Positions 16,659 through 24,398 of a stretch of 64,000 bases of DNA are shown one piece after another (position 1 is the first letter of the stretch; each line of letters begins with the position of its first letter). A program made the position numbers and the translations under genes. Under the pieces are notes generated by a model. That model was not told the DNA's origin. It was given only the letters and a program-made list of their open reading frames with translations, and made no database searches. Origin of the DNA: Clostridiales bacterium (lineage in GTDB: Bacteria > Bacillota > Clostridia > Oscillospirales > Oscillospiraceae); contig SFHQ01000005.1 of assembly GCA_004556345.1 (NCBI GenBank), positions 9,861-73,860 on the forward strand, read 5' to 3'.

Positions 16659-17516
16659 CTATGGATGTTCTCCGCCCACCAGGGCGTGGTAGCCCCCGCC
16701 GTCTGAAAGCGGGGTCGGGGAGAGGGCGCACAGGCACCGAGGTCGGCACTGCCCGCCCCAAGCGGCCTCGTCCACCCGCACCGCCAGCAGCAGGCCGCAG
16801 GGCACCCCCACCGCCTGGTAGGGCAGCAGGCGCAGGTCCGGCTCCTCCCCGGCAAAGCGGGCCAGCAGCTCCACCGGGCGCTGAAACGCCTGGGCCGGAA
16901 CGCCGGCCAGTTCCGGGACCAAGGCCCCGGCCCGGCCGCAGTCCAGCACGACCACCCCCTCCCCGGTGAGCGGGTCCCGCAGGGTGTTGCCCGTGTCGAT
17001 GAGGGCCAGCAGGCGGAGCGTCTTCTCCCCCTTCGTCAGGGTCAGGGGACACAGGCCACCCTCGGCCTGGGTCTTGGCAAACTGCCGCCCCAGGACCAGG
17101 GAGAGGGCCCCGTAGCTCAAAGCCGCCGCGATCAGGATCCCCCGCATCCCCAGACTTGGCCCCAGCAGGCCCCCGGCCCCGGCGGAGCTGCCCCGCGCCA
17201 GGGACACCAAAACCAGCACGCCCCCAAAGGCGCAGGAGAGCACCAGAAACAGCGCCCCCCGCCGCAGCAGCCGGTCCGACGGCCCATACGCCGCCAGCAG
17301 CATCCCCGCCGCTGCCAGCGCCGCGCCCACCGGATGGCCCAGAGCGCCCAGCCCCGGCAGCAGGGTCAGCACCCCATAGCCTGCCCCCAGTCCCGCCGCC
17401 AGGGCCAGCCGACGGCGGCGGACGGCGCCCCCATCCAAGCGGGCGGCGCAGGCCAGCAGGCAGTAGTTCACCGCCAGGTCCAGGGCAAAGCGGGCGTCCA
17501 GATAGACGGTGGTCAT
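16659..17516 (-). CDS. spoIIGA: Sporulation sigma-E processing peptidase
   Basis: 285 residues. Membrane-bound aspartic protease that activates pro-sigma-E at the forespore septum. The N-terminal half has five hydrophobic segments; the cytoplasmic half contains the catalytic motif LIDTGNTLRDPLTG and the C-terminal ALSPTPLSDGGGYHALVGG. The start ATG at 17516 has GGGAGGGAGG before it. It lies directly upstream of sigE, the conserved gene order. A TATACT -10-like hexamer (minus strand, 17552-17547) has no good -35 at normal spacing, as expected for a Spo0A-activated promoter; this is suggestive only. Confidence 0.93.
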   Translation of the reverse strand: MTTVYLDARFALDLAVNYCLLACAARLDGGAVRRRRLALAAGLGAGYGVLTLLPGLGALGHPVGAALAAAGMLLAAYGPSDRLLRRGALFLVLSCAFGGVLVLVSLARGSSAGAGGLLGPSLGMRGILIAAALSYGALSLVLGRQFAKTQAEGGLCPLTLTKGEKTLRLLALIDTGNTLRDPLTGEGVVVLDCGRAGALVPELAGVPAQAFQRPVELLARFAGEEPDLRLLPYQAVGVPCGLLLAVRVDEAAWGGQCRPRCLCALSPTPLSDGGGYHALVGGEHP

Positions 17517-17619
17517 GGCCTCCCTCCCCTCGTTTGGTGTTTCCCCAGTATACGCCGGTCCGGCTTCAAAAAAGGTCAGAAGCGGGGCGCAGAAACGGGA
17601 TTTGCTTGGCAGGAGAAAA

Positions 17620-17653
17620 GGGAACGACCGCCCAGCGTTGGGCGGTCGTTCCC
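17620..17653 (-). terminator. Long perfect hairpin between the DUF6514-like gene and spoIIGA
   Basis: Fifteen-base perfect arms (GGGAACGACCGCCCA and complement) with a four-base loop. On the minus strand it is followed by CCCTTTTCTCC. Most likely the terminator isolating spoIIGA from the upstream gene. Confidence 0.65.
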
Positions 17654-17733
17654 TTGTGAGATGAGAGAATGAGAGAATGTGTTTTATTATCCATCTTATC
17701 CACTGCATACAGGATCAGATAAGAAACGAATAA

Positions 17734-18015
17734 TCAGGTGTTGATGCTGTCCAGGACCACATCCCGGAAGTGGAGGGGCGACAGGCCCAGGGCGTTGCAT
17801 CGGGCGGCCAGGGAGAGCACGCTCTCCCGGCTGGGGGAGACGTCTTCGATCAGGTCCCACTGGACCCAAGCGCCCTGACGGTCGGTGAGACATTCTAATC
17901 CATACGTGCAGGTGCCGTTCGGATCGTTCTGCACCGGGGAGCAGACGGTCTGATAACGCACAGCGGCGGAGCGGGCTCTGGCGCGTCCTCCCGAATGTCC
18001 TCTATTTTCTGTCAT
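17734..18015 (-). CDS. Small conserved protein, DUF6514-like
   Basis: 93 residues. The YGLECL...DLIEDVSPSRESVLSLAARCNALGLSPLHFRDVVLDSI layout (a short beta part, an acidic ED(V/I)S motif, a helix, then SPxHxxDV) resembles the clostridial DUF6514 proteins; I am recalling that pattern rather than matching it by computation. The start at 18015 is chosen because AAAGGAG lies eight bases upstream; the in-frame ATG six codons earlier overlaps that site. Function unknown. It is often seen near sporulation or regulatory genes, and here is followed by spoIIGA after a terminator. Confidence 0.65.
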   Translation of the reverse strand: MTENRGHSGGRARARSAAVRYQTVCSPVQNDPNGTCTYGLECLTDRQGAWVQWDLIEDVSPSRESVLSLAARCNALGLSPLHFRDVVLDSINT

Positions 18016-18224
18016 GCGGTCTGCTCCTTTCATCGAAATTCACCATTTACAGGGGTGGGACCCCAATGGTATACTGAAACACAACCCAGCGTTACGGTGG
18101 GAGGGTTCCTGTTTGAGATGGCTTTATGGTACTGATTTTGATGCGATTCGTCAATCCCATCGTTAACTCCCGCTGTTGTATGGCCCCCAAATCTGATAAA
18201 ATCCATATTCATAGGTGATAAAAT

Positions 18225-18614
18225 ATGATGCTAGCCACTCAATTGAAGCTTTTGAAGGAAAAACGAGGTCTGACCAACCAGCAGCTGGCCGATCTCTCCG
18301 GCGTGCCCGTGGGGACGGTCAACCGCATCCTCTCCGGCCAGACGGACAACCCCAGCTTTCAGACCATCTGCGACCTGGTCCTGGCCATGGACGGTTCGTT
18401 AGACGAGCTGGCCGGGATCGAAAAGGGCCCGGAGGGGCCGGAGGCCAAGGCCCGCGCCAGCCAAGACCTGATCCACCTCTATGAAAAAATGATCGAGCAC
18501 AAAAACCGGTGGATCCACCGGCTCTTTGTCCTCGCCTGTCTGCTTGGCTCCATCTTCATCTTCCTGGTGATCTTTGACCTGATGAACCCGGCCTTGGGCT
18601 TCGTCCGCTCCTGA
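18225..18614 (+). CDS. XRE-type helix-turn-helix regulator with a C-terminal membrane segment
   Basis: 129 residues. Residues about 5-60 are a Cro/CI helix-turn-helix (LKEKRGLTNQQLADLSGVPV, recognition helix TVNRILSGQ). A linker follows and then a strong hydrophobic segment at about 98-118 (RLFVLACLLGSIFIFLVIF), so the repressor is probably tethered to the membrane. Start codon alternatives are two adjacent ATGs. Its targets are unknown; the upstream gene is divergent, so the shared gap 18016-18224 may hold the operator. Confidence 0.88.
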   Translation: MMLATQLKLLKEKRGLTNQQLADLSGVPVGTVNRILSGQTDNPSFQTICDLVLAMDGSLDELAGIEKGPEGPEAKARASQDLIHLYEKMIEHKNRWIHRLFVLACLLGSIFIFLVIFDLMNPALGFVRS

Positions 18615-18639
18615 CCGCCGCCATGCGTTGGAAACAACA

Positions 18640-18683
18640 GCTCCCTTCCCGCTCTGTCCAAGGGACAGCACCGGGAAGGGAGC
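18640..18683. terminator. Terminator between converging genes
   Basis: Outer stem GCTCCCTTCCCG with its perfect complement, inner stem CTGTCC/GGACAG. The T runs are short on both strands (CCTTTGT on plus). Confidence 0.6.
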
Positions 18684-18710
18684 CTTTGTATATTCACCCG
18701 TGTTCAAAAT

Positions 18711-19367
18711 TTATGCAAGGCTTTGAAAGCGCCGGGTCAGCAGGGCGTGCAGGGCCTCCGGGGTGTCCGCCAGGGCGACGGCCCCGGCCTGCTGCATGCT
18801 CTCCCGCTGGCCGTAGCCCCAGGTCACGCCAATAGTGTCGATGCCGTGGGCCTTGGCCCCGATCACGTCATAGTCCGTGTCCCCCACCATGACCACCTGG
18901 CCGGGGTCCCCGATCTGGTCCAGGAGATAGGTGATGACATCCTCCTTCGTCTCCCGGCCCTGGGAGAGAGACGCGCCGCAGATGCGGTCAAAATACTCTG
19001 CCAGGTCAAAATGCTCCAGAACCTCCATGGCCGTGACCTCCGGCTTGGACGTGGCCACATAGAGGGCATATCCCTCGGCCTTCAGCTGGGCCAGCAGGCC
19101 GTCGATGCCGTCGTAGGGGGTGTTCTCAAATTTCCCGATGGGGACATAGCGCTCCCGGAAGACCCGGATGGCCTCGTCGATGCCCTCCTCCGGCACGCCG
19201 AAGCGGGCGAAGCTCTGCCGCAGGGGCGGGCCGACAAAGACCCGCAGCTCGTCCCGGTGCCTGACCTGGATGCCAAAGTGCGCCAGAGCCGGCTCGGCGC
19301 AGTTCATAATGCCGGGACCGGAGTCGGTCAGGGTCCCGTCCAAATCAAAAAAGATCGCCTTGGGCAT
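18711..19367 (-). CDS. HAD-family hydrolase, phosphoglycolate-phosphatase-like
   Basis: 218 residues. HAD motif I FFDLDGTLTDSG at the N-terminus (nucleophile and acid Asp), motif II VATSKP, motif III Lys near TKEDV, motif IV VMVGDTDYDVIGAK. The helical cap between motifs I and II is of the C1 type. It dephosphorylates a small phosphorylated metabolite; 5'-nucleotides or phosphoglycolate are the usual substrates. It follows trmB by 3 bases and is probably translated from the same message. Confidence 0.9.
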   Translation of the reverse strand: MPKAIFFDLDGTLTDSGPGIMNCAEPALAHFGIQVRHRDELRVFVGPPLRQSFARFGVPEEGIDEAIRVFRERYVPIGKFENTPYDGIDGLLAQLKAEGYALYVATSKPEVTAMEVLEHFDLAEYFDRICGASLSQGRETKEDVITYLLDQIGDPGQVVMVGDTDYDVIGAKAHGIDTIGVTWGYGQRESMQQAGAVALADTPEALHALLTRRFQSLA

Positions 19368-19370
19368 GGG

Positions 19371-20081
19371 TCACGCCTCCTGGTCCGGTGCGTCGTTTTC
19401 TTCGGCCTCGTCTGGCTGCTCCGGCGCGGCAGGCTGTGGGGGCAGCTCGGTCTTGACGGCCACGCACCGGTTGATCTTCGTCCCCTGGTTGTGGAACTTC
19501 TCCTCGTAATCGGTCATGATGCCGCAGATGCCGTCCTTGTGCAGGTCGTGGGTGACCTGCGTGGGCGTGAAGCCGCCGAAGGGGAACTCCGTAACGGAAA
19601 AGGCAAACAGGCCCACGTTGTCCGTCTTAAAATGGATCTCTCCCCCATCCCGCAGGACCTGGCGGTAGCGCAGCAAAAAGTCCCGGTGGGTCAGGCGGCG
19701 CTTGGCGTGGCGCTTGGGGGGCCAGGGGTCACAGAAATTGATATAGATAAGGTCTACCTCATCGGGGGCGAAAAATTCCGGCAGCTCCGCCGCGTCGGCA
19801 TCCACGAAAAACACGTTGGTCAGCGCCAGGCTGCGGGCCTTTTCCATGGCCATGACCATCGCGTCCGGCACCCGCTCCACGGCGATGAACAGCACGTCCG
19901 GGTCAGCCGCCGCCGTCTGGCAGGTGAAACGGCCCTTGCCGCAGCCCAGCTCCAGGCGCAGCTCCTTCGCGCCGGGCATCAGCTCCCGCCAGTGGCCCCG
20001 CTGGGCCTTGGGGTCCCGGATGAGCCACTGGCCGCAGGCCTCCATCCGGGGCACGAGATTCTTCTTTCTTCTCATTCGCAT
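19371..20081 (-). CDS. trmB: tRNA (guanine46-N7)-methyltransferase
   Basis: 236 residues. Methylates G46 of the tRNA variable loop with S-adenosylmethionine. The SAM motif is LELGCGKGRFT; the catalytic region is YINFCDPWPPKRHAKRRL; the substrate loop contains TDYEEKF. The start ATG at 20081 has AGGAG nine bases upstream; longer in-frame starts run into the divergent radC promoter. The last 30 residues (a Pro/Glu/Asp-rich tail) extend beyond most homologues. Promoter at 20122-20150. Confidence 0.96.
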   Translation of the reverse strand: MRMRRKKNLVPRMEACGQWLIRDPKAQRGHWRELMPGAKELRLELGCGKGRFTCQTAAADPDVLFIAVERVPDAMVMAMEKARSLALTNVFFVDADAAELPEFFAPDEVDLIYINFCDPWPPKRHAKRRLTHRDFLLRYRQVLRDGGEIHFKTDNVGLFAFSVTEFPFGGFTPTQVTHDLHKDGICGIMTDYEEKFHNQGTKINRCVAVKTELPPQPAAPEQPDEAEENDAPDQEA

Positions 20082-20121
20082 GGGGAAACTCTCCTTTGGT
20101 CGTTGTTGACGTTTTGGGGCT

Positions 20122-20150
20122 ATCATACCATAGTTTTCCCCCTTTGTCAG
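20122..20150 (-). promoter_or_regulatory. SigA-type promoter of trmB
   Basis: Minus strand: CTGACA (20150-20145), 17-base spacer, TATGAT (20127-20122). Confidence 0.65.
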
Positions 20151-20192
20151 CGGTCTTGCCCCTTTTTTGTCCCCGCCTTGGGCAGAATCCCC

Positions 20193-20221
20193 TTGTCGAG
20201 GGGCCAAAAAAGCGGTATGAT
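20193..20221 (+). promoter_or_regulatory. SigA-type promoter of the radC-uvrB-uvrA-recD2 run
   Basis: TTGTCG (20193-20198), 17-base spacer, TATGAT (20216-20221). No LexA box is visible around it. Confidence 0.6.
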
Positions 20222-20268
20222 AAGGGGTACTGAATCCACCCGCCCGGCGGGAGAAGGGAGGGCGATCC

Positions 20269-20958
20269 ATGAGCGTACACAACGGCCACCGGGAGCGGAT
20301 GCGCCAGGAATTTTTGAGCGGCGGCCTGGCGCATTTTTCCGAGCCAAGGGTGTTGGAGCTGCTGCTGTTTTACTCCCGCCCCCGCGGGGACGTCAATCCC
20401 CTGGCCCACCAGCTTTTGGAGGCCTTCGGGTCGCTGGCGGGCGTCCTGGATGCCTCCCCCACAGACTTGGCCCAGGTCCCCGGCATGGGAGAGAACACCG
20501 TGGCGCTGCTCAAGCTCATCCCCGCCATCGCCGCCCGGTACCTGGCCTCCCGCACCAACGCGGACGTGATCATTTCCGACAGCGCCAGCCTGCAAGCGCT
20601 TTTCGTCCCCTATTTCTTCGGGGCGAGAAACGAGCTTTCGTTCGTGGCCTGCTTCGATGGGAAGCTCAAGCTCCTGGGCGTGAAGCAGCTCAGCGAGGGT
20701 ACGCCCACGGCCAACGAGATCAACCTGCGAAAGATCACGACCATCGCCCTCTCCCTCAACGCCACCGCCGTGGTCCTGGCCCACAACCACCCCAGCGGGG
20801 TGGCCACGCCCTCCCAGGAAGATATTTTTCTCACCCATTATGTGCAGCAGTCACTGCAGCCCCTGGGCATTACGCTGTACGATCATGTCATCCTCACGGA
20901 CGACGACATGGTCTCCCTGCGGGACAGCCGCCACCTGACGCCGCCGTCCGCCTTTTAA
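20269..20958 (+). CDS. radC: RadC family protein (JAMM/MPN domain)
   Basis: 229 residues. An N-terminal helix-hairpin-helix region (LAQVPGMGENTVALLK) is followed by the MPN/JAMM metal site AHNHPSGVATPSQED. RadC proteins are associated with DNA repair or mobile elements, but no clear activity has been shown. GGGAGGG precedes the ATG. It is the first gene of a long same-strand series with uvrB 16 bases downstream, which supports a chromosomal rather than a mobile-element RadC. Confidence 0.92.
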   Translation: MSVHNGHRERMRQEFLSGGLAHFSEPRVLELLLFYSRPRGDVNPLAHQLLEAFGSLAGVLDASPTDLAQVPGMGENTVALLKLIPAIAARYLASRTNADVIISDSASLQALFVPYFFGARNELSFVACFDGKLKLLGVKQLSEGTPTANEINLRKITTIALSLNATAVVLAHNHPSGVATPSQEDIFLTHYVQQSLQPLGITLYDHVILTDDDMVSLRDSRHLTPPSAF

Positions 20959-20974
20959 GAAGGAGGTTTTTCCT

Positions 20975-22948
20975 ATGCCAAGTTTTCAGGTCGTCAGCGA
21001 CTACACGCCCTCCGGGGACCAGCCGGAGGCCATCGAAGCCCTGGCCCAAGGGGTCGAGCTGGGGCTGGACGAGCAGACGCTTCTGGGCGTGACCGGCTCC
21101 GGCAAGACCTTTACCATGGCCAAGGTCATCGAAAAGGTCCAGCGCCCCACCCTGGTCCTGGCCCACAACAAGACCCTGGCCGCCCAGCTCTGCGCGGAGT
21201 TCCGGGAGTTTTTCCCCAACAACGCCGTGGAGTATTTCGTCAGCTACTATGACTACTACCAGCCCGAAGCCTACATTCCCCACACGGACACGTTTATCGA
21301 GAAGGACAGCGCCATCAACGACGAGATCGAGCGCCTGCGCCACTCTGCCACCTCCGCCCTCTTCGAGCGGCGGGACGTCATTGTCGTGGCCTCCGTCTCC
21401 TGCATCTACGGCCTGGGCGACCCCATTGATTACGCCAACATGGTCATTTCTCTGCGCACCGGGCAGGAGCGGACCATCGAGAGTCTGCTCAGTAAGCTCA
21501 CCGAGATCCGCTACGAGCGCAACGACGTGGCCTTTGACCGCAACCGCTTCCGGGTCCGGGGGGACACGGTGGAGATTTTCCCCGTCTACGCCAAGGACCA
21601 CGCCATCCGGGTGGAGTTTTTCGGGGACGAGATCGACCGCATCAGCGAGATCAACGTCGTCACCGGCACCCCCACCCGCGTGCTGGACCACGTGGCCATC
21701 TATCCCGCCTCCCACTACGTCGCGTCCAAAGAAAAAATGGCGGCGGCGATTCAAGAGATCTACCGGGAGATGGAGGAACGGGTCGAATACTTCAAGGCCA
21801 ACGACCAGCTCATTGAGGCCCAGCGCATCTCCCAGCGTACTTTATATGATATTGAGATGATGCAGGAGCTGGGGTACTGCTCCGGCATCGAGAATTACAG
21901 CCGGGTCATTGCAGGCCGCCCCGCCGGTTCGCCGCCCATGACCTTACTGGACTACTTCCCGAAAGATTTCCTGATGTTCATTGACGAGAGCCACGTCACC
22001 CTCCCCCAGGTCCGGGCCATGTACGCCGGGGACCGGGCGCGAAAGACGACCCTGGTGGACTACGGCTTCCGCCTGCCCTGCGCCTTTGACAACCGGCCTT
22101 TGAACTTTGAGGAATTCTCCCAGCGGCTGAACCAGGTCATTTATGTCTCCGCCACCCCCGGCGAATATGAGCGCACCCGTTCGGGCCAGATCGTGGAGCA
22201 GGTCATCCGTCCCACGGGCTTGCTGGACCCCCTTGTGCAGGTCCGCCCGGTGGAGGGGCAGATCGACGACCTCATCGGCGAGATCAACGCCCGCACTGCC
22301 CGGCAGGAGCGGGTCCTGGTCACGACCCTGACCAAAAAAATGGCCGAGGACCTGACCAACTATCTGCAAGGCGCAGGCATCCGTGTGCGGTATATGCACC
22401 ACGACATCGACACCATCGAGCGCATGGAGATCATCCGGGACCTGCGCCTGGGGAACTTCGACGTGCTGGTGGGCATCAACCTCCTGCGGGAGGGCCTGGA
22501 CCTGCCGGAGGTCTCCCTGGTCGCCATTCTGGACGCTGACAAGGAGGGCTTTCTCCGCTCGGAGACCTCCCTCATCCAGACCATCGGCCGCGCGGCCCGA
22601 AACGCCGAGGGCGTGGTCATCCTCTACGCCGACAAGATCACCCCGTCCATGTCGGCTGCCATGGAGGAGACCAGCCGCCGAAGAGAACTTCAGAACGCCT
22701 ACAACGAGGCCCATGGCATCGTCCCCAAGACCATCGTCAAATCCGTCCGGGACATCATCGAGATCTCTCACGCCGCCGACGGCAAGGACGGCAAGCGCAA
22801 GCAAAAACTCTCCGCCAAGGAAAAGGCCGCTCTCATCGCCAACCTGGAGAAGGAGATGAAGGAGGCCAGCCGCCGCCTGGAGTTCGAGTACGCCGCCGTC
22901 CTGCGGGACCAGATCATCGAGCTGCGCGGCAAAGAGACCGCCGACTAA
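20975..22948 (+). CDS. uvrB: UvrABC nucleotide excision repair subunit B
   Basis: 657 residues. Damage-verification helicase that loads with UvrA and recruits UvrC. Walker A is GVTGSGKTFTMAKV near residue 40; the damage-probing beta-hairpin is YYDYYQPEAYIP; Walker B region DESHVTLPQ; helicase motifs include TLTKKMAEDL and QTIGRAARN; a C-terminal UVR motif (ANLEKEMKEASRRLEFEYAA) binds UvrC or UvrA. AAGGAGG precedes the ATG. uvrA is three genes downstream in the same run. Confidence 0.98.
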   Translation: MPSFQVVSDYTPSGDQPEAIEALAQGVELGLDEQTLLGVTGSGKTFTMAKVIEKVQRPTLVLAHNKTLAAQLCAEFREFFPNNAVEYFVSYYDYYQPEAYIPHTDTFIEKDSAINDEIERLRHSATSALFERRDVIVVASVSCIYGLGDPIDYANMVISLRTGQERTIESLLSKLTEIRYERNDVAFDRNRFRVRGDTVEIFPVYAKDHAIRVEFFGDEIDRISEINVVTGTPTRVLDHVAIYPASHYVASKEKMAAAIQEIYREMEERVEYFKANDQLIEAQRISQRTLYDIEMMQELGYCSGIENYSRVIAGRPAGSPPMTLLDYFPKDFLMFIDESHVTLPQVRAMYAGDRARKTTLVDYGFRLPCAFDNRPLNFEEFSQRLNQVIYVSATPGEYERTRSGQIVEQVIRPTGLLDPLVQVRPVEGQIDDLIGEINARTARQERVLVTTLTKKMAEDLTNYLQGAGIRVRYMHHDIDTIERMEIIRDLRLGNFDVLVGINLLREGLDLPEVSLVAILDADKEGFLRSETSLIQTIGRAARNAEGVVILYADKITPSMSAAMEETSRRRELQNAYNEAHGIVPKTIVKSVRDIIEISHAADGKDGKRKQKLSAKEKAALIANLEKEMKEASRRLEFEYAAVLRDQIIELRGKETAD

Positions 22949-22978
22949 GCAATCCCTAAAAGAAGGAGCATCCCATCC

Positions 22979-23881
22979 ATGAAAGACACCGCACAGACCG
23001 CCCTCACCCTCGCCAAACGCACCCAGGCCAGGGCCATTTTCCTGGTCCTGCTGGCCGGTTCCCTCTGGGGCTGCATCGGCCTGTTCAGCCGGACCCTCTC
23101 CGCCCTGGGCGTGGGACCGGAGACCATCGTCATTCTTCGCAACGCGGGGGCCTGCGTGGTCCTGGCGGTGCTGTTTCTGGTCTATGACCGGAGCATCTTC
23201 CGCATCCAGCTGCGGCACTTCCCCATTTTCCTGGGGACGGGCATCGTGAGTATTCTCTTCTTTACCCTGTGCTATTTCAACAGCCAGCAGGTCTCTTCCC
23301 TGGCCGTGTCGGCCATTCTGCTCTACACGGCCCCGACCTTTGTCGTGCTGCTCTCGGCCCTGTTCTGGCGGGAGAAGATCACAAAGCAGAAGCTCCTGGC
23401 CCTTATCATCGCCTTCTTCGGCTGCTGCTGCGTGGCGGGGCTGCTGGGCGGGTCCCTGGCGGTGACGCCCAAGGGCCTGCTGCTGGGCATCGGCAGCGGC
23501 CTGTTTTACAGCTCCTATACGCTCTTTGGCCGGGTCGCGCTCAGCCACTACCCGCCCTTTACCGTGACCTTTTATACGTTTCTCGTGGCCGGGATCGGGT
23601 CCTTGTTTTTGATCCGCCCCCAGGAGCTAGCCATCGTGACCGGCTCCGGCCGTGGGCTTTTGTTGGCCCTGGGCCTCATCCTGATCAGCACGGTCCTGCC
23701 CTATCTCTTCTACACCAAGGGTCTCAACGACCTGGGTGACGGCGGCAAGGCGTCGATCCTGGCCTCTGTCGAGCCGGTGGTGGCATCCCTGGTGGGCATC
23801 CTGGTCTTCGGGGAGCCGATGGGCATCGGCACGCTGGTGGGCCTGGTGTGTATCCTGGTCTCGATCTATATTCTGAGGTGA
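22979..23881 (+). CDS. EamA/DMT-family transporter
   Basis: 300 residues with about ten hydrophobic helices in two EamA repeats, each with the family motifs (first repeat LLAGSLWGCIGLFSRTL, second repeat GIGSGLFYSSYTLFGRVAL, and ASVEPVVASLVGILVFGEP near the end). Drug/metabolite superfamily exporters move amino acids or other small metabolites; no substrate can be assigned. It sits between uvrB (30-base gap) and ybaK (6-base gap), without an obvious functional tie to repair. Confidence 0.9.
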   Translation: MKDTAQTALTLAKRTQARAIFLVLLAGSLWGCIGLFSRTLSALGVGPETIVILRNAGACVVLAVLFLVYDRSIFRIQLRHFPIFLGTGIVSILFFTLCYFNSQQVSSLAVSAILLYTAPTFVVLLSALFWREKITKQKLLALIIAFFGCCCVAGLLGGSLAVTPKGLLLGIGSGLFYSSYTLFGRVALSHYPPFTVTFYTFLVAGIGSLFLIRPQELAIVTGSGRGLLLALGLILISTVLPYLFYTKGLNDLGDGGKASILASVEPVVASLVGILVFGEPMGIGTLVGLVCILVSIYILR

Positions 23882-23887
23882 AAATTC

Positions 23888-24379
23888 ATGGCCAAGCATA
23901 AAGAAGAAAAGACCAATGTCGTTCGTATCTTAGAGGCCGCAGGCATCCCCTGCACGGCCTATGAAGTCCCCCTGGAAAAGGGGCAGGTCCCCGACGGTGT
24001 CACCGCCGCCAGGCTCATCGGCAAGCCCCCGGAGCAGGTTTTTAAGACCCTGGTGGCCGAGGGGCCGAAGGGGGAACACTTCGTCTTCGTCATCCCCGTG
24101 GCGGAGACCCTGGACCTGAAGAAAGCCGCCCGCGCCGCCGGCGTGAAGTCCATCGCCATGCTGCCCCAGAAGAAGCTGCTGCCGCTGACGGGCTACGTCC
24201 ACGGCGGCTGCTCCCCCGTGGGCATGAGCAAGCACTTTCCCACCTACTTTGCCGAAGAAGTGATCCTAGTCGACACCATGATCTGCTCCGCCGGAAAGGT
24301 CGGACACCAGGTCGAGGTGGCCCCCGACGCCCTCATCGCCTTAGTAGACGGCCAGGTCGCCGACCTGACCGTACAATAA
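23888..24379 (+). CDS. ybaK: Cys-tRNA(Pro)/Cys-tRNA(Cys) deacylase, YbaK type
   Basis: 163 residues. Clears Cys mischarged on tRNA(Pro). The fold signature includes the ARLIGKPPEQVFKTLVAEGPKG block with the catalytic Lys, the GGCSPVG motif, and the C-terminal GHQVEVAPDALIALV. It has no synthetase domain, as expected. Its position between a transporter and uvrA looks incidental. A second trans-editing enzyme, AlaX-like, occurs elsewhere in this window. Confidence 0.94.
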   Translation: MAKHKEEKTNVVRILEAAGIPCTAYEVPLEKGQVPDGVTAARLIGKPPEQVFKTLVAEGPKGEHFVFVIPVAETLDLKKAARAAGVKSIAMLPQKKLLPLTGYVHGGCSPVGMSKHFPTYFAEEVILVDTMICSAGKVGHQVEVAPDALIALVDGQVADLTVQ

Positions 24380-24398
24380 CATTGGAGAACCCAAACTG

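Noticed and set aside
16649..16855. N-terminal extension of the sigE frame
   Set aside because: It overlaps spoIIGA, is Cys/Arg/Pro-rich and has no ribosome site. The start at 16648 gives the conserved pro-sequence and length.
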